64,000 nucleotides of DNA from JACRCT01 sp049841135 (GCA_049841135.1 JASGHK010000008.1:124001-188000), one strand, 5' to 3'. Numbered from the stretch's first letter, positions 1 through 9,255 are shown. A program made the numbers and translations. The notes: generated from the letters alone by a model not told the origin.

Positions 1-185
1 CCATCGGCCTGCTCGCGCTGTCAGGCGTCGCGCCGTTGGTGACCACGGGCTTGTTCCGCTTGGTCCCAGTCATGGCTCAGTATGTTGAGTTCGGACCGGA
101 GACATTCGTGTCGGCGGTCTTGGCAGCGGCTTGGATCCTCTATTGGCTGCTGTCGAGGCGGGTGAAGGAGACGTTGGTGCTGTGA
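1..185 (+). CDS. C-terminal end of a membrane protein (partial)
   Basis: An open frame enters from the left edge and stops with TGA at 183-185, giving about 60 residues. It holds two hydrophobic stretches, one running through LLALSGVAPLVTTGLF and one through FVSAVLAAAWILYWLL, followed by a short basic tail (SRRVKE). That is the look of the last two membrane helices of an inner-membrane protein with a cytoplasmic C-terminus. Too little is present to name the family. Confidence 0.5.
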   Translation, partial: IGLLALSGVAPLVTTGLFRLVPVMAQYVEFGPETFVSAVLAAAWILYWLLSRRVKETLVL

Positions 186-212
186 GGGGGCGTGGGCTCC
201 TCGTCGCGCATA

Positions 213-608
213 TTAGCTCTCCGTCACGAGGATCCGATCCCCGTGGCTCGGCGGCGCCGACACCACCAGGAACCGCAGCTCCTCGGCGCTGGCGTTGGCG
301 AACCGGTGCGGCACGCAGGGCGCGACCTCCATCCCCTGCCCTGCCTCCAGCGCGTGCGTCGCGCCCGCCACCTCGAAGCTCGCCCGCCCGCTCAGGATGA
401 AGAAGAACTGCCTCGCCTTCCGGTGCAGATGGCGCAGCTCGCTCGTGCCCGGACGCATCTGCTCCTGGATGACGCTCAGCCCCTCCGCGCGCACCAGCCG
501 CCAGCCGTCGTTCTGCTCGCCCCAGACATAGTGCTCGACGCTCTCGCGCACGACGGGACGGCTCGCGCCTCGCGATAGGTCGAGCTCGAAGAAGAGCGCC
601 CCGGGCAC
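213..608 (-). CDS. cupin-domain protein
   Basis: This frame encodes a single cupin barrel. Metal-binding motif 1 is recognisable in GTSELRHLHRKARQFFFILSGRASFEV and motif 2 in GQGMEVAPCVPHRFANAS, each with the His residues expected for a mononuclear metal site; the protein ends PPSHGDRILVTES. Such stand-alone cupins have unknown substrates. The first 13 codons here (to about 570) belong by sequence to the end of the neighbouring GNAT domain, and no stop lies between the two domains. Either they form one fusion polypeptide, or a stop has been lost to an indel; a GTG near VRESVEHYVWGE could start a separate cupin. Confidence 0.7.
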   Translation of the reverse strand: MPGALFFELDLSRGASRPVVRESVEHYVWGEQNDGWRLVRAEGLSVIQEQMRPGTSELRHLHRKARQFFFILSGRASFEVAGATHALEAGQGMEVAPCVPHRFANASAEELRFLVVSAPPSHGDRILVTES

Positions 609-1041
609 CGGGTTGGGCCGGTACGGCGCGATTCTCCTGGAACCCCAGCTGCCGATAGAGCGCGATGGCCTTCGCCATCAAGGGTAGCGTGTCGAGCCGC
701 ATGCGTGAGCAGCCTCGGCTGCGCGCGGCGGCGATCACCGCCCCGACCAAGCACGCCCCCAGCCCGAGCCCACGGTGCTGCGGCCGAAGATAGAGGCGCT
801 TCATCTCGCCGATGCCCGGCTCAAGCTGCCGCAGCGCGACGCAGCCGGCCAGCACGCCATCGACGCGGGCCACGAGCAAGGTCCCGCTCGGCGCCGCGTA
901 TTCGCCCGGCAGCGAGGCCAGCTCCTTCTGGAAGCCCTGGAAGCAGAGGTCGACCTCCAGCGAGGCCGCGTACTCCTGGAACAGCTCACGCACCTCGTCC
1001 ATGGAACGGGGCGCTTCGATGGCGATGGTCGGGGCAGTCAT
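570..1041 (-). CDS. GNAT N-acetyltransferase (frameshifted)
   Basis: Starts at ATG 1041 (MTAPTIAIEAPRSMDE) and shows a complete GNAT fold: the acetyl-CoA loop is in RPQHRGLGLGACLVGAV and the C-terminal part is ALYRQLGFQE. The frame then breaks at about 632, where the coding strand reads GAGAATC instead of GAGATC. Removing one A restores an ending IAPYRPNPVPGALFFELDL, typical of this family. With that correction the frame runs on into the cupin domain downstream for 275 residues in all. Substrate unknown. I treat the break as a probable sequencing indel. Confidence 0.7.
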
Positions 1042-1225
1042 GGCGCCGCGGAGCATAGACCAGCCCGCGTGCCTGTCGCCCGACCGACAACCGAGCTGCC
1101 TCAGTTGCTCGCGGTTCCGACAGTTCGGCGCTCCTTCGCACCGGACCGAGCTGGCATGACGGCTGCTATCCCGGCGTCCAGCGCGGCCCCCCCTTGCCGC
1201 GCCGTTCCACAGCTCGGAGCACTCC

Positions 1226-1874
1226 ATGCGTTGCCGCCACCTCGTCCTTCTGACCGCTGTCCTCTCCTTCCCCGCCGTCTGCTTCGCGGAGCCCGACGCG
1301 CCCGCCGTCGCCGAGACCGCCGACGCTGGCTCCACCCTGCGCGGGCTCGAGCTCGGCATCGGGCTGGGCACGAGCCAGGCCTACGGCGAGGTCGGCACCA
1401 ACCTCGACGCACGCAGCGACTGGGGCGGAGCGCTCGAGCTGGAGGCTCGCCTTGCGCCTGGGCGCGGGCTGGAAGGCCGGCGTGTACGGTTCGGTCGGGC
1501 TCTATCAATCGAGCTCTGCCGAGGACCCGGGATACGGCGGTGCCGCCGGCCTCCTCTTCGAGCACCGGTTCTCGCCCGAGGCCAACGTCTCGCCGTCCCT
1601 CGGCGTCGGACTCGGCTGGCGCGGGCACTACGTCACTCAGCAGCACCTGCGGCAGTCGCTGTTGGGGCTCGATCTGCTGCGGCTGCAGGTGGGCCTGGAC
1701 GCGAAGGTCGCGCCGGGAATCCGCCTCGCGCCGACGCTCGCCGCGACCCTGACCGGGCTCTTCTGGCAGGACCCTGGAAGTGGCACCGGGTACTCGGACA
1801 TCCAGCATCCCGGGCTGACCGTGTTCCTCTTCGCCGGCGTCCGCGGTCAGTTCGATCTGCTCGACCGCTCGTGA
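1226..1874 (+). CDS. exported beta-barrel-like protein (frameshifted)
   Basis: Begins MRCRHLVLLTAVLSFPAVCFA, a clear signal peptide, followed by alternating hydrophobic and polar strands rich in Gly and aromatics (LELGIGLGTSQAYGEVG, GVGLGWRGHYV, LFAGVRGQFDLL), as in small outer-membrane beta-barrels. The frame breaks at about 1454, where an extra T splits EARL from RLGAGWKAGVYGSVGLY. Corrected, the product is about 215 residues and ends at TGA 1872-1874. No specific family is recognised. Confidence 0.6.
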
Positions 1875-1940
1875 CCCAGAGAGGGCTCTGCCGGCGAAGC
1901 GAACCGACCTCGCCGGCAGCAACCGCTCACACTCGGCGCT

Positions 1941-2348
1941 TCAGTGCCCGCTCGTCGAGAGCGGCTTGTCCGAGAGCGCCCAGCCTTCGACCACCCGCGC
2001 GCCGATCGGCTCGGCGTTGTCCTTGAAGCGCACGAACTCCATCGTCTTCAGCTCGGTCTTCTCGCCCGTCTTCTTGTTGGTGACGTAGACCGAGTAGCGG
2101 ATCGCGCCCCACTCGCCCTGGACGAGCACGTTGTCGAGCGCACCGAGCTGGATGTCGAAGGCCGAGAAGAACTGGCCCATCATGTCCTTGTACTGCTGCA
2201 GCGTGAGCCGGCGACCGTAGACGTTGTAGTGGGCGTCGGGCTCGTAGAGCGTGTGGCACCACTTCAGCCACGCCTCGTAGCCCTGGTTCCACTCGCCGAA
2301 GCCCTGGTTGAACCGCGCCCGGATCCGTTCCTCGAAACTGGCTGCCAT
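1941..2348 (-). CDS. SnoaL-like (NTF2-fold) protein
   Basis: A 135-residue protein beginning MAASFEERIRARFNQGFG. Length and pattern (helical N-terminus, WCHTLYEPDAHYNVYGRRL, then beta strands ending EFVRFKDNAEPIGARVVEGW) match the SnoaL-like branch of the NTF2 superfamily, a cone-shaped fold used by polyketide cyclases, isomerases and many uncharacterised binding proteins. It lies about 75 bp downstream of a second NTF2-fold gene on the same strand, and the pair is divergent from a TetR regulator, suggesting a regulated two-gene unit for a small hydrophobic ligand. Catalytic residues cannot be assigned. Confidence 0.65.
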   Translation of the reverse strand: MAASFEERIRARFNQGFGEWNQGYEAWLKWCHTLYEPDAHYNVYGRRLTLQQYKDMMGQFFSAFDIQLGALDNVLVQGEWGAIRYSVYVTNKKTGEKTELKTMEFVRFKDNAEPIGARVVEGWALSDKPLSTSGH

Positions 2349-2422
2349 CGGTCAGTCCTTTCCCGTCGCGCCCGCGTGGAGCGCTTGTCGTCGGTTGAGA
2401 TGTCTGGGGTTCTTGCGTCAGC

Positions 2423-2953
2423 TCACAGCGAGTGCCCGTTCTCCTTGAGCACCCGCGCGAGCGCTTCCATGTACAACCCGGCGCCCTGCTTGAACGGGCC
2501 GCGCACGCCGAGGGCCACGTCCAGGAAGGCGCCGTAGTCCTCGCTGACGTGCGTCTCCCACCGCGTGATCAGCCCGGCGTCGTTGGTCTCCACGAAGCCG
2601 TAGGAGAAGAACGACAGCAGCTGGCCGTCCTTGGTGTGGCCGCCGAAGCGCGTCTTCATCACGAAGCCCACGTCGGAGGGCCAGCACTTGAACTCCAGCG
2701 GGCCCCAGTCCGCGAACTTGAAGGAGTACGCCTTGGCCTCCATGGTCGCCGACTTCGAGACCGAGATCGGCACCTTGCTCAGGTCGATGAGCTCGTTGCC
2801 GAAGTACGGCGACCAGTAGACGGCGTCCGGCGCGAACTTCCACTCCTCGTAGCTCGCGCCGTCCTTCACCGCCTTGCGGGCGTAGGCGGCGTGGTAGCTC
2901 TCCGCCATCCGCCGGTGCAGGGCGATGCGTTCCTCGAGCGTCATCTTCGTCAT
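2423..2953 (-). CDS. SnoaL-like (NTF2-fold) protein
   Basis: A 176-residue protein (MTKMTLEERIALHRRMAES) resembling NTF2-fold SnoaL-like proteins: a helical N-terminus, a YWSPYFGNELIDL segment where the pocket forms, and C-terminal strands with FVETNDAGLITRWETHV. It is the first gene of the leftward pair and faces the TetR gene across a 210-bp intergenic region, so it is the likely direct target of that regulator. The reaction, if any, is unknown. Confidence 0.65.
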   Translation of the reverse strand: MTKMTLEERIALHRRMAESYHAAYARKAVKDGASYEEWKFAPDAVYWSPYFGNELIDLSKVPISVSKSATMEAKAYSFKFADWGPLEFKCWPSDVGFVMKTRFGGHTKDGQLLSFFSYGFVETNDAGLITRWETHVSEDYGAFLDVALGVRGPFKQGAGLYMEALARVLKENGHSL

Positions 2954-3042
2954 CAGGCTTCACTCCTTTCGGGTCTGGGGACCGCCCACGACGAGGGCCG
3001 CCGCGCGCGGGATGCAACCGGCCGCGACCTCCTCTCTCGCAC

Positions 3043-3093
3043 GTCAACACCTGCTTACTTGCAGGATAACCTCGGCCTGCCGGATGTCAACAC
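3043..3093. promoter_or_regulatory. candidate TetR operator in the divergent intergenic region
   Basis: Between the leftward NTF2-fold genes and the rightward TetR gene there is a short inverted repeat, CCTGC-N6-GCAGG, at 3050-3065. The 8-mer GTCAACAC also occurs twice, at 3043-3050 and 3086-3093. TetR-family repressors usually bind palindromes in such shared promoter regions. The repeats are visible in the sequence; their function is inferred. Confidence 0.35.
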
Positions 3094-3163
3094 GCGTCGA
3101 CTTACGGGGAGTGCGCCACTACAATCCGGAGCGGGCGGTGCCTTGAGGACCCGAGGAGACGTG

Positions 3164-3821
3164 ATGGCGAGCAAGCAGGGACGAGGAGAACCGGTCGAGA
3201 AGGCGAGCGCGGAGGAGCCGCGCCTCCGTGATGCCGCGCGCACCCGGCAGCGGCTGATCGACGCCGCCCTGCAGCGATTCGGCAGCCAGGGCTACGCCGC
3301 TACGACCGTGCGCGATATCGCGCAAGACGCCGGCGTCAACGTCGCGCTCATCAACCGATACTTCGAGTCGAAGGAGGGCCTGCTGGCGGCCTGCTTCGAG
3401 TCCACCGCCGAGGTCCTGATGAAGTCGACCGAAGGCGTGACCGAGCCTCTCGCAGATCCCGGAGATCATCGGCGGACGGGTGAGCGATGCGCCGGACGAA
3501 GGACTGTCGCGCGCCCTGTACCTGCTGCTCCACACCTCGGGCGATCCGCGCGCGGAGCAGCTGCGCCTGGGACTGCTGCGCCGCTTCAGCGAGAGCCTGG
3601 CGAGGCTGGCCGGGTGGACCGCCAAGCATCCCCATGCGGACGAGCTGCTGCTGCGCGCCCAGCTCGTCATCGCGATCGGTCTGGGCATCGCGACGTTGAG
3701 GACGTCCAAGCTCGAGCCAATCGCCTCCACGGGCACCGAGGTGCTCAGCGGACGGCTCGGCGAGCTGGTCCAGAGCGTGTTCGGCGGGCCGCTTTCGAGG
3801 CGGGCTGGGCGAAGGACCTAA
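3164..3821 (+). CDS. TetR-family transcriptional regulator (frameshifted)
   Basis: ATG at 3164 follows AGGAG at a good distance. The N-terminal DNA-binding domain is typical TetR: RQRLIDAALQRFGSQGYAATTVRDIAQDAGVN, then ALINRYFESKEGLLAACF. The frame breaks at about 3452; dropping one base joins it to the downstream frame that continues IPEIIGGRVSDAPDEG and ends at TAA 3819-3821, giving about 218 residues. The all-helical ligand-binding part is not family specific. Probable repressor of the divergent NTF2-fold pair. Confidence 0.75.
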
Positions 3822-3970
3822 TCGCTCAAGAGCAGTTCCTTCTCGGATCGAGTCGGACTCGTTGCGACTCTGCGTCCCTGGTTCGCGCCTGGGTACCGGC
3901 TTGTCCCGCCTCTCGCCCCGGCGCTAGCATCCACTCGCCGTTCACCTCACCACACAAGCAGGGGGACTCC

Positions 3971-4690
3971 ATGGGGCAGGAAGCAGTCATCGCCGCGCGC
4001 GCGCGTTGCGCCAAGCAGATCCAGGATTCGCCGAACCTCTTCGCGAAGTACGAGGCCGTGGGCGGCCTGGCCGACGACCTCAAACGCATCATCGATGCCG
4101 GCGAGCGCTACGCGGCCTTGGCGCTCGCGCAGAGCCAGAGCCAGGCGTCGGGCTCCGAGGCGACCATGCAGATCTTGGAGAAGTACTCCGACCTGCAGCG
4201 GGACTACTCGGGCGTCATGGCCGCGGTCGAGGCGGTCAAGCACGACCTCGAGCGCGCCAGCGCCGACTCCGAGCTCATCGCCCAGGTCGAGAAGATCCTG
4301 ATCAACGAGACGCCTACCGTGCTCGTGCCAGTCACTGGCCAGGACGGCAAGAGCAAGAAGGTCCGCTCCAAGAGCCAGGAGGCGGTTCGTTCCGAGATCG
4401 AGAAGGACGCCGCGGCGCTGCTCGCGCTCGACGGCGCCAAGGACGCGCTCGAGGCGCGCAAGGTGACTCGCACGCGCCTCGAGAAGCTGCTCGCCGACGC
4501 CAAGGCTCTTGCGGGCAAGCTCGCTGATCGCGCGGCTAAGAAGGGCGCCAAGGTCTCGGCGACCCAGGCGCGCAAGGACGTCGACGCGACCCAGCGCCAG
4601 GCTTGGGGTGCCTGTTACCGCCTGCTGGCGCTGGTGGGACAGCAAGACGAGAGCATCGCTTCCCTGCTGCGCGAGGCGTCGCGCAAGTAG
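3971..4690 (+). CDS. coiled-coil protein, unknown function
   Basis: A 239-residue protein starting MGQEAVIAARARCAKQIQ at ATG 3971. It is highly charged and almost all helical, with long Ala/Lys/Glu stretches (AAALLALDGAKDALEARKV, LEKLLADAKALAGKLADR). There is no signal peptide or membrane segment, so it is probably a cytoplasmic coiled-coil protein. No family is recognised. It stands alone, ends in a hairpin terminator and precedes the recA control region. Confidence 0.55.
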   Translation: MGQEAVIAARARCAKQIQDSPNLFAKYEAVGGLADDLKRIIDAGERYAALALAQSQSQASGSEATMQILEKYSDLQRDYSGVMAAVEAVKHDLERASADSELIAQVEKILINETPTVLVPVTGQDGKSKKVRSKSQEAVRSEIEKDAAALLALDGAKDALEARKVTRTRLEKLLADAKALAGKLADRAAKKGAKVSATQARKDVDATQRQAWGACYRLLALVGQQDESIASLLREASRK

Positions 4691-4716
4691 TCAGCCGTCG
4701 TCTCACGGATGCGGAC

Positions 4717-4748
4717 GGGGCCCCGAGCGACATGGGGCCCCTTTCCTT
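4717..4748 (+). terminator. hairpin terminator after the coiled-coil gene
   Basis: GGGGCCCC occurs twice, 9 nt apart (4717-4724 and 4734-4741), followed by TTTCCTT. It begins 26 bp after the stop codon. The T-tract is short, so strength is uncertain. Confidence 0.55.
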
Positions 4749-4949
4749 CTGCTGGCGATGGCCGCCCGCGCGATGGGCTGGCGGGCCACGAGCCCAAAGG
4801 CTGCCCGTCCGCAGGGCAAGCATTGGCCGTCCCGAGCGATGACCTCGGCCATGCTGCGCCGTGGGGGCCTCCTCGCCGAACGACGAGCCCGGCCGTGAGA
4901 CGCGACGAGGCCGCCGCTCTCGAGCGGCACGACGGCCGGCCCGAGCCTT

Positions 4950-5110
4950 CTTGGACGCTTCCCGCGCTGCTTCGAGGGCTTCCCGAGCCGCGACGGCGGA
5001 TTCCCGAGCTTCATCGGGCGCTTCCCGAGGCTTGGCGCGGGCGTCCCGGGCCGCCAAGGCCCCCCTCCCGAGCTTCGAGAGCCCCCCTCCCCGGCTTGCA
5101 TGCACCCCTC
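4950..5110. repeat. 21-bp degenerate tandem repeats upstream of recA
   Basis: The core TTCCCGAG (with variants) recurs at 21-bp spacing for several units and decays towards the right into TCCCGAG and TCCCCGG copies. This is the main structure in the 580-bp stretch between the coiled-coil gene and recA (4691-5271). On the minus strand the unit encodes a 7-residue repeat rich in Arg, Glu and Ala (such as REALEAA REASKKA), which could be part of a small coiled-coil frame. No convincing start or homology supports a gene, so it is described as a repeat. Confidence 0.5.
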
Positions 5111-5209
5111 CCGAGCCTCGAAACACCCTCGCGCCCACGAGCGAATGTCGGACCCGCAGGGTATGAAGACTCCCGTTCAAAACGACCTTGCTGTCGGAGG
5201 TCGGGTGTA

Positions 5210-5226
5210 CTAAACACCTGTACAGC
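5210..5226 (+). promoter_or_regulatory. LexA (SOS) box upstream of recA
   Basis: The sequence CTAAACACCTGTACAGC matches the published Myxococcus xanthus LexA consensus CTRHAMRYBYGTTCAGS at 16 of 17 positions (A for T at position 13). It lies 45 bp before the recA start codon. It suggests DNA-damage induction of this recA. The match is seen directly; the consensus is recalled from the literature. Confidence 0.65.
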
Positions 5227-5271
5227 TAACCGAGCGCCCCGCCGCTCAATCTCAGAAAGCAGGAGCCCGAA

Positions 5272-6393
<1,122 letters not shown>

Positions 6394-6427
6394 CCTTCAC
6401 CCCGAGCTCGTCGAGGGGTCAGAGTTT

Positions 6428-6481
6428 GCCGAAAGGCCGCCGGCCGGGCCGCCACGTGCGTTTCGGCCGGCTCGTTTTTTT
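6428..6481 (+). terminator. Rho-independent terminator of recA
   Basis: Stem GCCGAAA (6428-6434) pairs with TTTCGGC (6461-6467) around a GC-rich loop that can itself fold. It is followed by CGGCTCG and a run of seven T (6475-6481), 35 bp after the recA stop. Confidence 0.8.
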
Positions 6482-6496
6482 GTCACTGGGCGGCGA

Positions 6497-6693
6497 CGTG
6501 GAGGGTAGTGCCGGGCTTCCACGCCCGGGGCATCTTTGTGAACCGTGCATCGGTGGCGCGCGGGCTCCCCACCAGCCGCGCCACAGACGAACGAATCGTG
6601 AGGATGCCCCCGGCGTGGAAGCGCGTGGAAGCCGGGCACTACCCAGCTGCGCCACAGACGAACGAATCGTGAGGATGCCCCCGGCGTGGAAGC
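6497..6693. repeat. palindromic/tandem repeat cluster, left of the insertion element
   Basis: A unit containing AGACGAACGAATCG and GGATGCCCCCGGCGTGGAAGC occurs twice in tandem with a 71-bp period (from 6574 and from 6645). An inverted copy of its other half (GTAGTGCCGGGCTTCCACGCC against GGCGTGGAAGCCGGGCACTAC) lies at about 6510-6530. A further copy occurs right of the transposase at 9164-9252. The inverted halves would form long hairpins, as in REP-like or MITE-like elements. This fills most of the gap between recA and the insertion element. Confidence 0.7.
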
Positions 6694-6843
6694 CTCTTGA
6701 TTCATCACATCTAGGGACGCCGCCGCGGCGCGCACCTCAGATTTCGCTGGCGTCACAAACAGCCGTGTGCCATACGGTGGGGGGGTGGAGCCATCGAACG
6801 CGCCGTTGCTTCGCTATCGCAACCGAGTGATCGGCGAGGCGGA

Positions 6844-7782
6844 GTGCGGTTCATTCGGGACACGGTTGACCGCCAAGACGCCAGGACCCGGTCCGATCTT
6901 GCTCGAGCTATCTGCAAGGCGTGGGATTGGCGACAGGCCAACGGCAGCTACGCCGTCTTCGCCTGCCAGGACTTGCTCCTCCGGCTTGAGGAGTGGGGCC
7001 ACATCAAGCTACCTGCGCGACAGCGCCGGTGCCGAGATGGGCACGATCTACCGGTATTGCCGCAGGACTGCATTCCGCTGGCGTGGTCTCCGGTGGGGAA
7101 CGACGCGAATCTTGACCAACTCGTGGTGCGGCCCATCGAGCCCGCCGAGCGTCTGGGCTGGCGACTCTTCATCGACCGATTCCACTATCTCGGAGACAAG
7201 CCGCTCGTAGGCGAGCACCTGCTGTACGCCGCATTTCTCGAGGGCCAGGTGGTGGCCCTGCTCGGCTGGGCCTCTGCGACCCTCCATTCGCCGCTACGAG
7301 ACCGGTACCTGGGCTGGGACAACGACACCAAGCGGCGCAAGCTGCACCTGGTCGTCAACAACGTGCGCTTCCTCATCCCGCCCTGGGTTCGAGTCGAGCA
7401 CCTGGCTTCCAAAGTGCTCGGCCGGACCCTGCGGCGCCTGAGCGCGGATTGGCAGGCCCGCTGGAATCACCCGGTCCTGCTCGCAGAAACTTTCGTCGAC
7501 CACGCTCGGTTTCGGGGCACGTGCTACCGCGCCTCCAACTGGCGCTATCTGGGCACGACGGCAGGCCGAACCCGACGCGGGAACGCCTATCTGCACGAGG
7601 GCAGTCCCAAAGGGCTCTACGTCTACGAGCTGCACCGCCAGGCTCGCCGCCGGATGTGCGAGGAGCATCGCCATGAAGGAGTCGTCGGGGCTGCTGCCGC
7701 TGGAGCAGGAGATGGGCCAGGCCAGGCTGGGAGACCGGCGTCTGAATCGGCGTCTGATCGCTGCGGTGGGACGCTTGAGTGA
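6844..7782 (+). CDS. DruA-like (DUF4338) protein of an insertion element
   Basis: GTG start at 6844; 312 residues. The core matches the DUF4338/DruA family: FIDRFHYLGDKPLVGEHLLY, LLGWASATLHSPLRDRYLGW, LHLVVNNVRFLIPPW, VRVEHLASKVLGRTLRRL, ETFVDHARFRGTCYRASNW and YLGTTAGRTRRG. DruA is known as the first protein of Druantia anti-phage systems, but single DUF4338 genes also accompany transposases. Here no DruB-DruE partner is present and the 3' end overlaps the transposase by about 110 bp in another frame, so it is most likely an accessory protein of the insertion element. Biochemical role unknown. Confidence 0.75.
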   Translation: MRFIRDTVDRQDARTRSDLARAICKAWDWRQANGSYAVFACQDLLLRLEEWGHIKLPARQRRCRDGHDLPVLPQDCIPLAWSPVGNDANLDQLVVRPIEPAERLGWRLFIDRFHYLGDKPLVGEHLLYAAFLEGQVVALLGWASATLHSPLRDRYLGWDNDTKRRKLHLVVNNVRFLIPPWVRVEHLASKVLGRTLRRLSADWQARWNHPVLLAETFVDHARFRGTCYRASNWRYLGTTAGRTRRGNAYLHEGSPKGLYVYELHRQARRRMCEEHRHEGVVGAAAAGAGDGPGQAGRPASESASDRCGGTLE

Positions 7783-9154
7783 CGAGCCAGCCAAGAGCTT
7801 TCCGCAGGCCTTCGAAGACGATGCGGCAGGGCTAGAGGCGCTCTACCGGCTGGTCAACAACCCGAAGCTCAGCACGGCAAAGGTGCTGCAGCCACATGCA
7901 CAGGCGACCGTTGCCCGCTGTGTCACGGAGCGGGTGGTGCTGGCGATCCACGACACCAGCAGCGTGGCCTTCCAGAGCGAGAGTGAGCGCGATGGCCTGG
8001 GCCCAGTCGATGGCGGGACCCAAGGCCTCTATCTGCACACGACCCTGATGGCGAGCGCGACGGAGCACTATCGGCCGCTCGGAGTCGCGGCGATGAAGCT
8101 CTGGGCTCGCCAGCCGATCCCGGACCATCTCCAGGGTGGCGAGAACCACTACCAGCGCAAGAAGGCGCGGCGGCTTTCGCCCGACAAGGAGTCCCTGCGC
8201 TGGAAGGAGCAGATCGACTCGGTTGAGCAGGCGGTGGCGCAACAAGCCCAGGTCCTCCACGTCGGCGACAGCGAAACCGACGACTACGACCTGCTGGCGC
8301 ACCTGGTCGAAAAGGGATTCCGGTTCGTCCTGAGGCAGAAGCACAACCGAAGCTTGGAAGGCCCGCCGGAGAAGAAGAAGAAGCTCATCGAGGCGATCGC
8401 CGATGCATCGACGGTGGCAACTCGAGAGGTGCACCTGTCGGCGCGCACGAAGGGCACGACGCCCAAGGCTCAGGCGACTCATCCGCCGCGCAACGCACGC
8501 GACGCCAAGCTGCAAGTCGGCTGGACGAGGGTGTCGCTGAAGAGGCCAGACAGAGCGAGTACGACGCTGCCGACGTCATTGCCGATCAACGTCGTCTTCG
8601 TGCTCGAGAAGGACTGTCCCGTTGGAGAAGATCCCATTCAGTGGGTCCTGTACACGACCGAGCCGGTCGATACCGAAGAGCAGCTTCTCCAAGTCGTCGA
8701 CTACTACCGCGGCCGATGGCTGATTGAGATGTACTTCGACGCCCTCAAGAACGGATGCGCACTCGAGAAGCGCCAACTCGAGAGCTTTCACGCCCTCAGC
8801 ATCGCAATCGGTCTCTTCGCGGCAATTGCCTTTCGCCTGCTGCTCATGCGGACCCTGGCCGAATCGAAGCCCGACACACCCGCGACCGCGGCACTCTCAC
8901 CGCTCCAGCTCGACGTGCTCCGCGCCTCGCTGAAGAAGACCAAGCTGTCAGAGGCGCCGACGGCCAAGGAGGTCTTCTGGGCCGTGGCCGCGTTGGGCGG
9001 GCACCTCAAGCACAACGGGCGCCCTGGCTGGCGGACGCTCGGACGTGGCTACGAGAAGTTGCTCATCCTTGAAGCTGGCTGGCGCGGCGCGCTGAAAGCG
9101 CGAAGCGCGTGCTCGGGCTGCCCGGGGACCGCCAGGCGCCCGGACGAGAAGTGA
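7673..9154 (+). CDS. IS4-family DDE transposase
   Basis: A 493-residue transposase. The N-terminus (LEQEMGQARLGDRRLNRRL) is the small DNA-binding domain found in Tn5/IS4 transposases. The catalytic core carries D1 in AIHDTSSVAFQ, D2 in VGDSETDDYDLL, and the family signature Y-x2-R-x3-E-x6-K in YRGRWLIEMYFDALK. Full length for the family, with no internal stop, so probably active or recently active. Its start lies inside the DruA-like gene, implying translational coupling. Confidence 0.92.
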   Translation: MKESSGLLPLEQEMGQARLGDRRLNRRLIAAVGRLSDEPAKSFPQAFEDDAAGLEALYRLVNNPKLSTAKVLQPHAQATVARCVTERVVLAIHDTSSVAFQSESERDGLGPVDGGTQGLYLHTTLMASATEHYRPLGVAAMKLWARQPIPDHLQGGENHYQRKKARRLSPDKESLRWKEQIDSVEQAVAQQAQVLHVGDSETDDYDLLAHLVEKGFRFVLRQKHNRSLEGPPEKKKKLIEAIADASTVATREVHLSARTKGTTPKAQATHPPRNARDAKLQVGWTRVSLKRPDRASTTLPTSLPINVVFVLEKDCPVGEDPIQWVLYTTEPVDTEEQLLQVVDYYRGRWLIEMYFDALKNGCALEKRQLESFHALSIAIGLFAAIAFRLLLMRTLAESKPDTPATAALSPLQLDVLRASLKKTKLSEAPTAKEVFWAVAALGGHLKHNGRPGWRTLGRGYEKLLILEAGWRGALKARSACSGCPGTARRPDEK

Positions 9155-9163
9155 CCAATCCAG

Positions 9164-9252
9164 AGGCGTGGAAGCCGGGCACTACCCAGCCGCGCCGCAG
9201 ACGAACGACTCGGGAGGTGGCCCGGCGTGGAAGCGCGTGGAAGCCGGCACTA
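9164..9252. repeat. palindromic repeat copy, right of the insertion element
   Basis: GGCGTGGAAGCCGGGCACTAC, then a segment with CGCAGACGAACGA, then GGCGTGGAAGCGCGTGGAAGC: the same unit as at 6497-6693 with a few substitutions. It begins 10 bp after the transposase stop and ends just short of the ubiE stop codon. Confidence 0.7.
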
Positions 9253-9255
9253 CGC

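Larger units (their letters stand above)
6700..9160 (+). mobile_element. two-gene IS4-type insertion element (approximate limits)
   Basis: A DruA-like gene overlaps an IS4-family transposase gene, and the pair sits between copies of the same palindromic repeat, as expected if it inserted into a repeat cluster. I could not identify terminal inverted repeats or a target duplication by eye, so the limits are approximate. 6694-6843 has no gene and presumably carries the left end. Confidence 0.55.

Noticed and set aside
4536..5180. A minus-strand coiled-coil gene over the 21-bp repeats
   Set aside because: The heptad-like translation follows from the 21-bp period. The frame overlaps the 3' end of the upstream gene antisense and lacks a ribosome site or homology.
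6844..7782. A Druantia anti-phage system
   Set aside because: Only the DruA-like protein is present. No DruB-DruE or large helicase DruE follows, and the gene overlaps a transposase.
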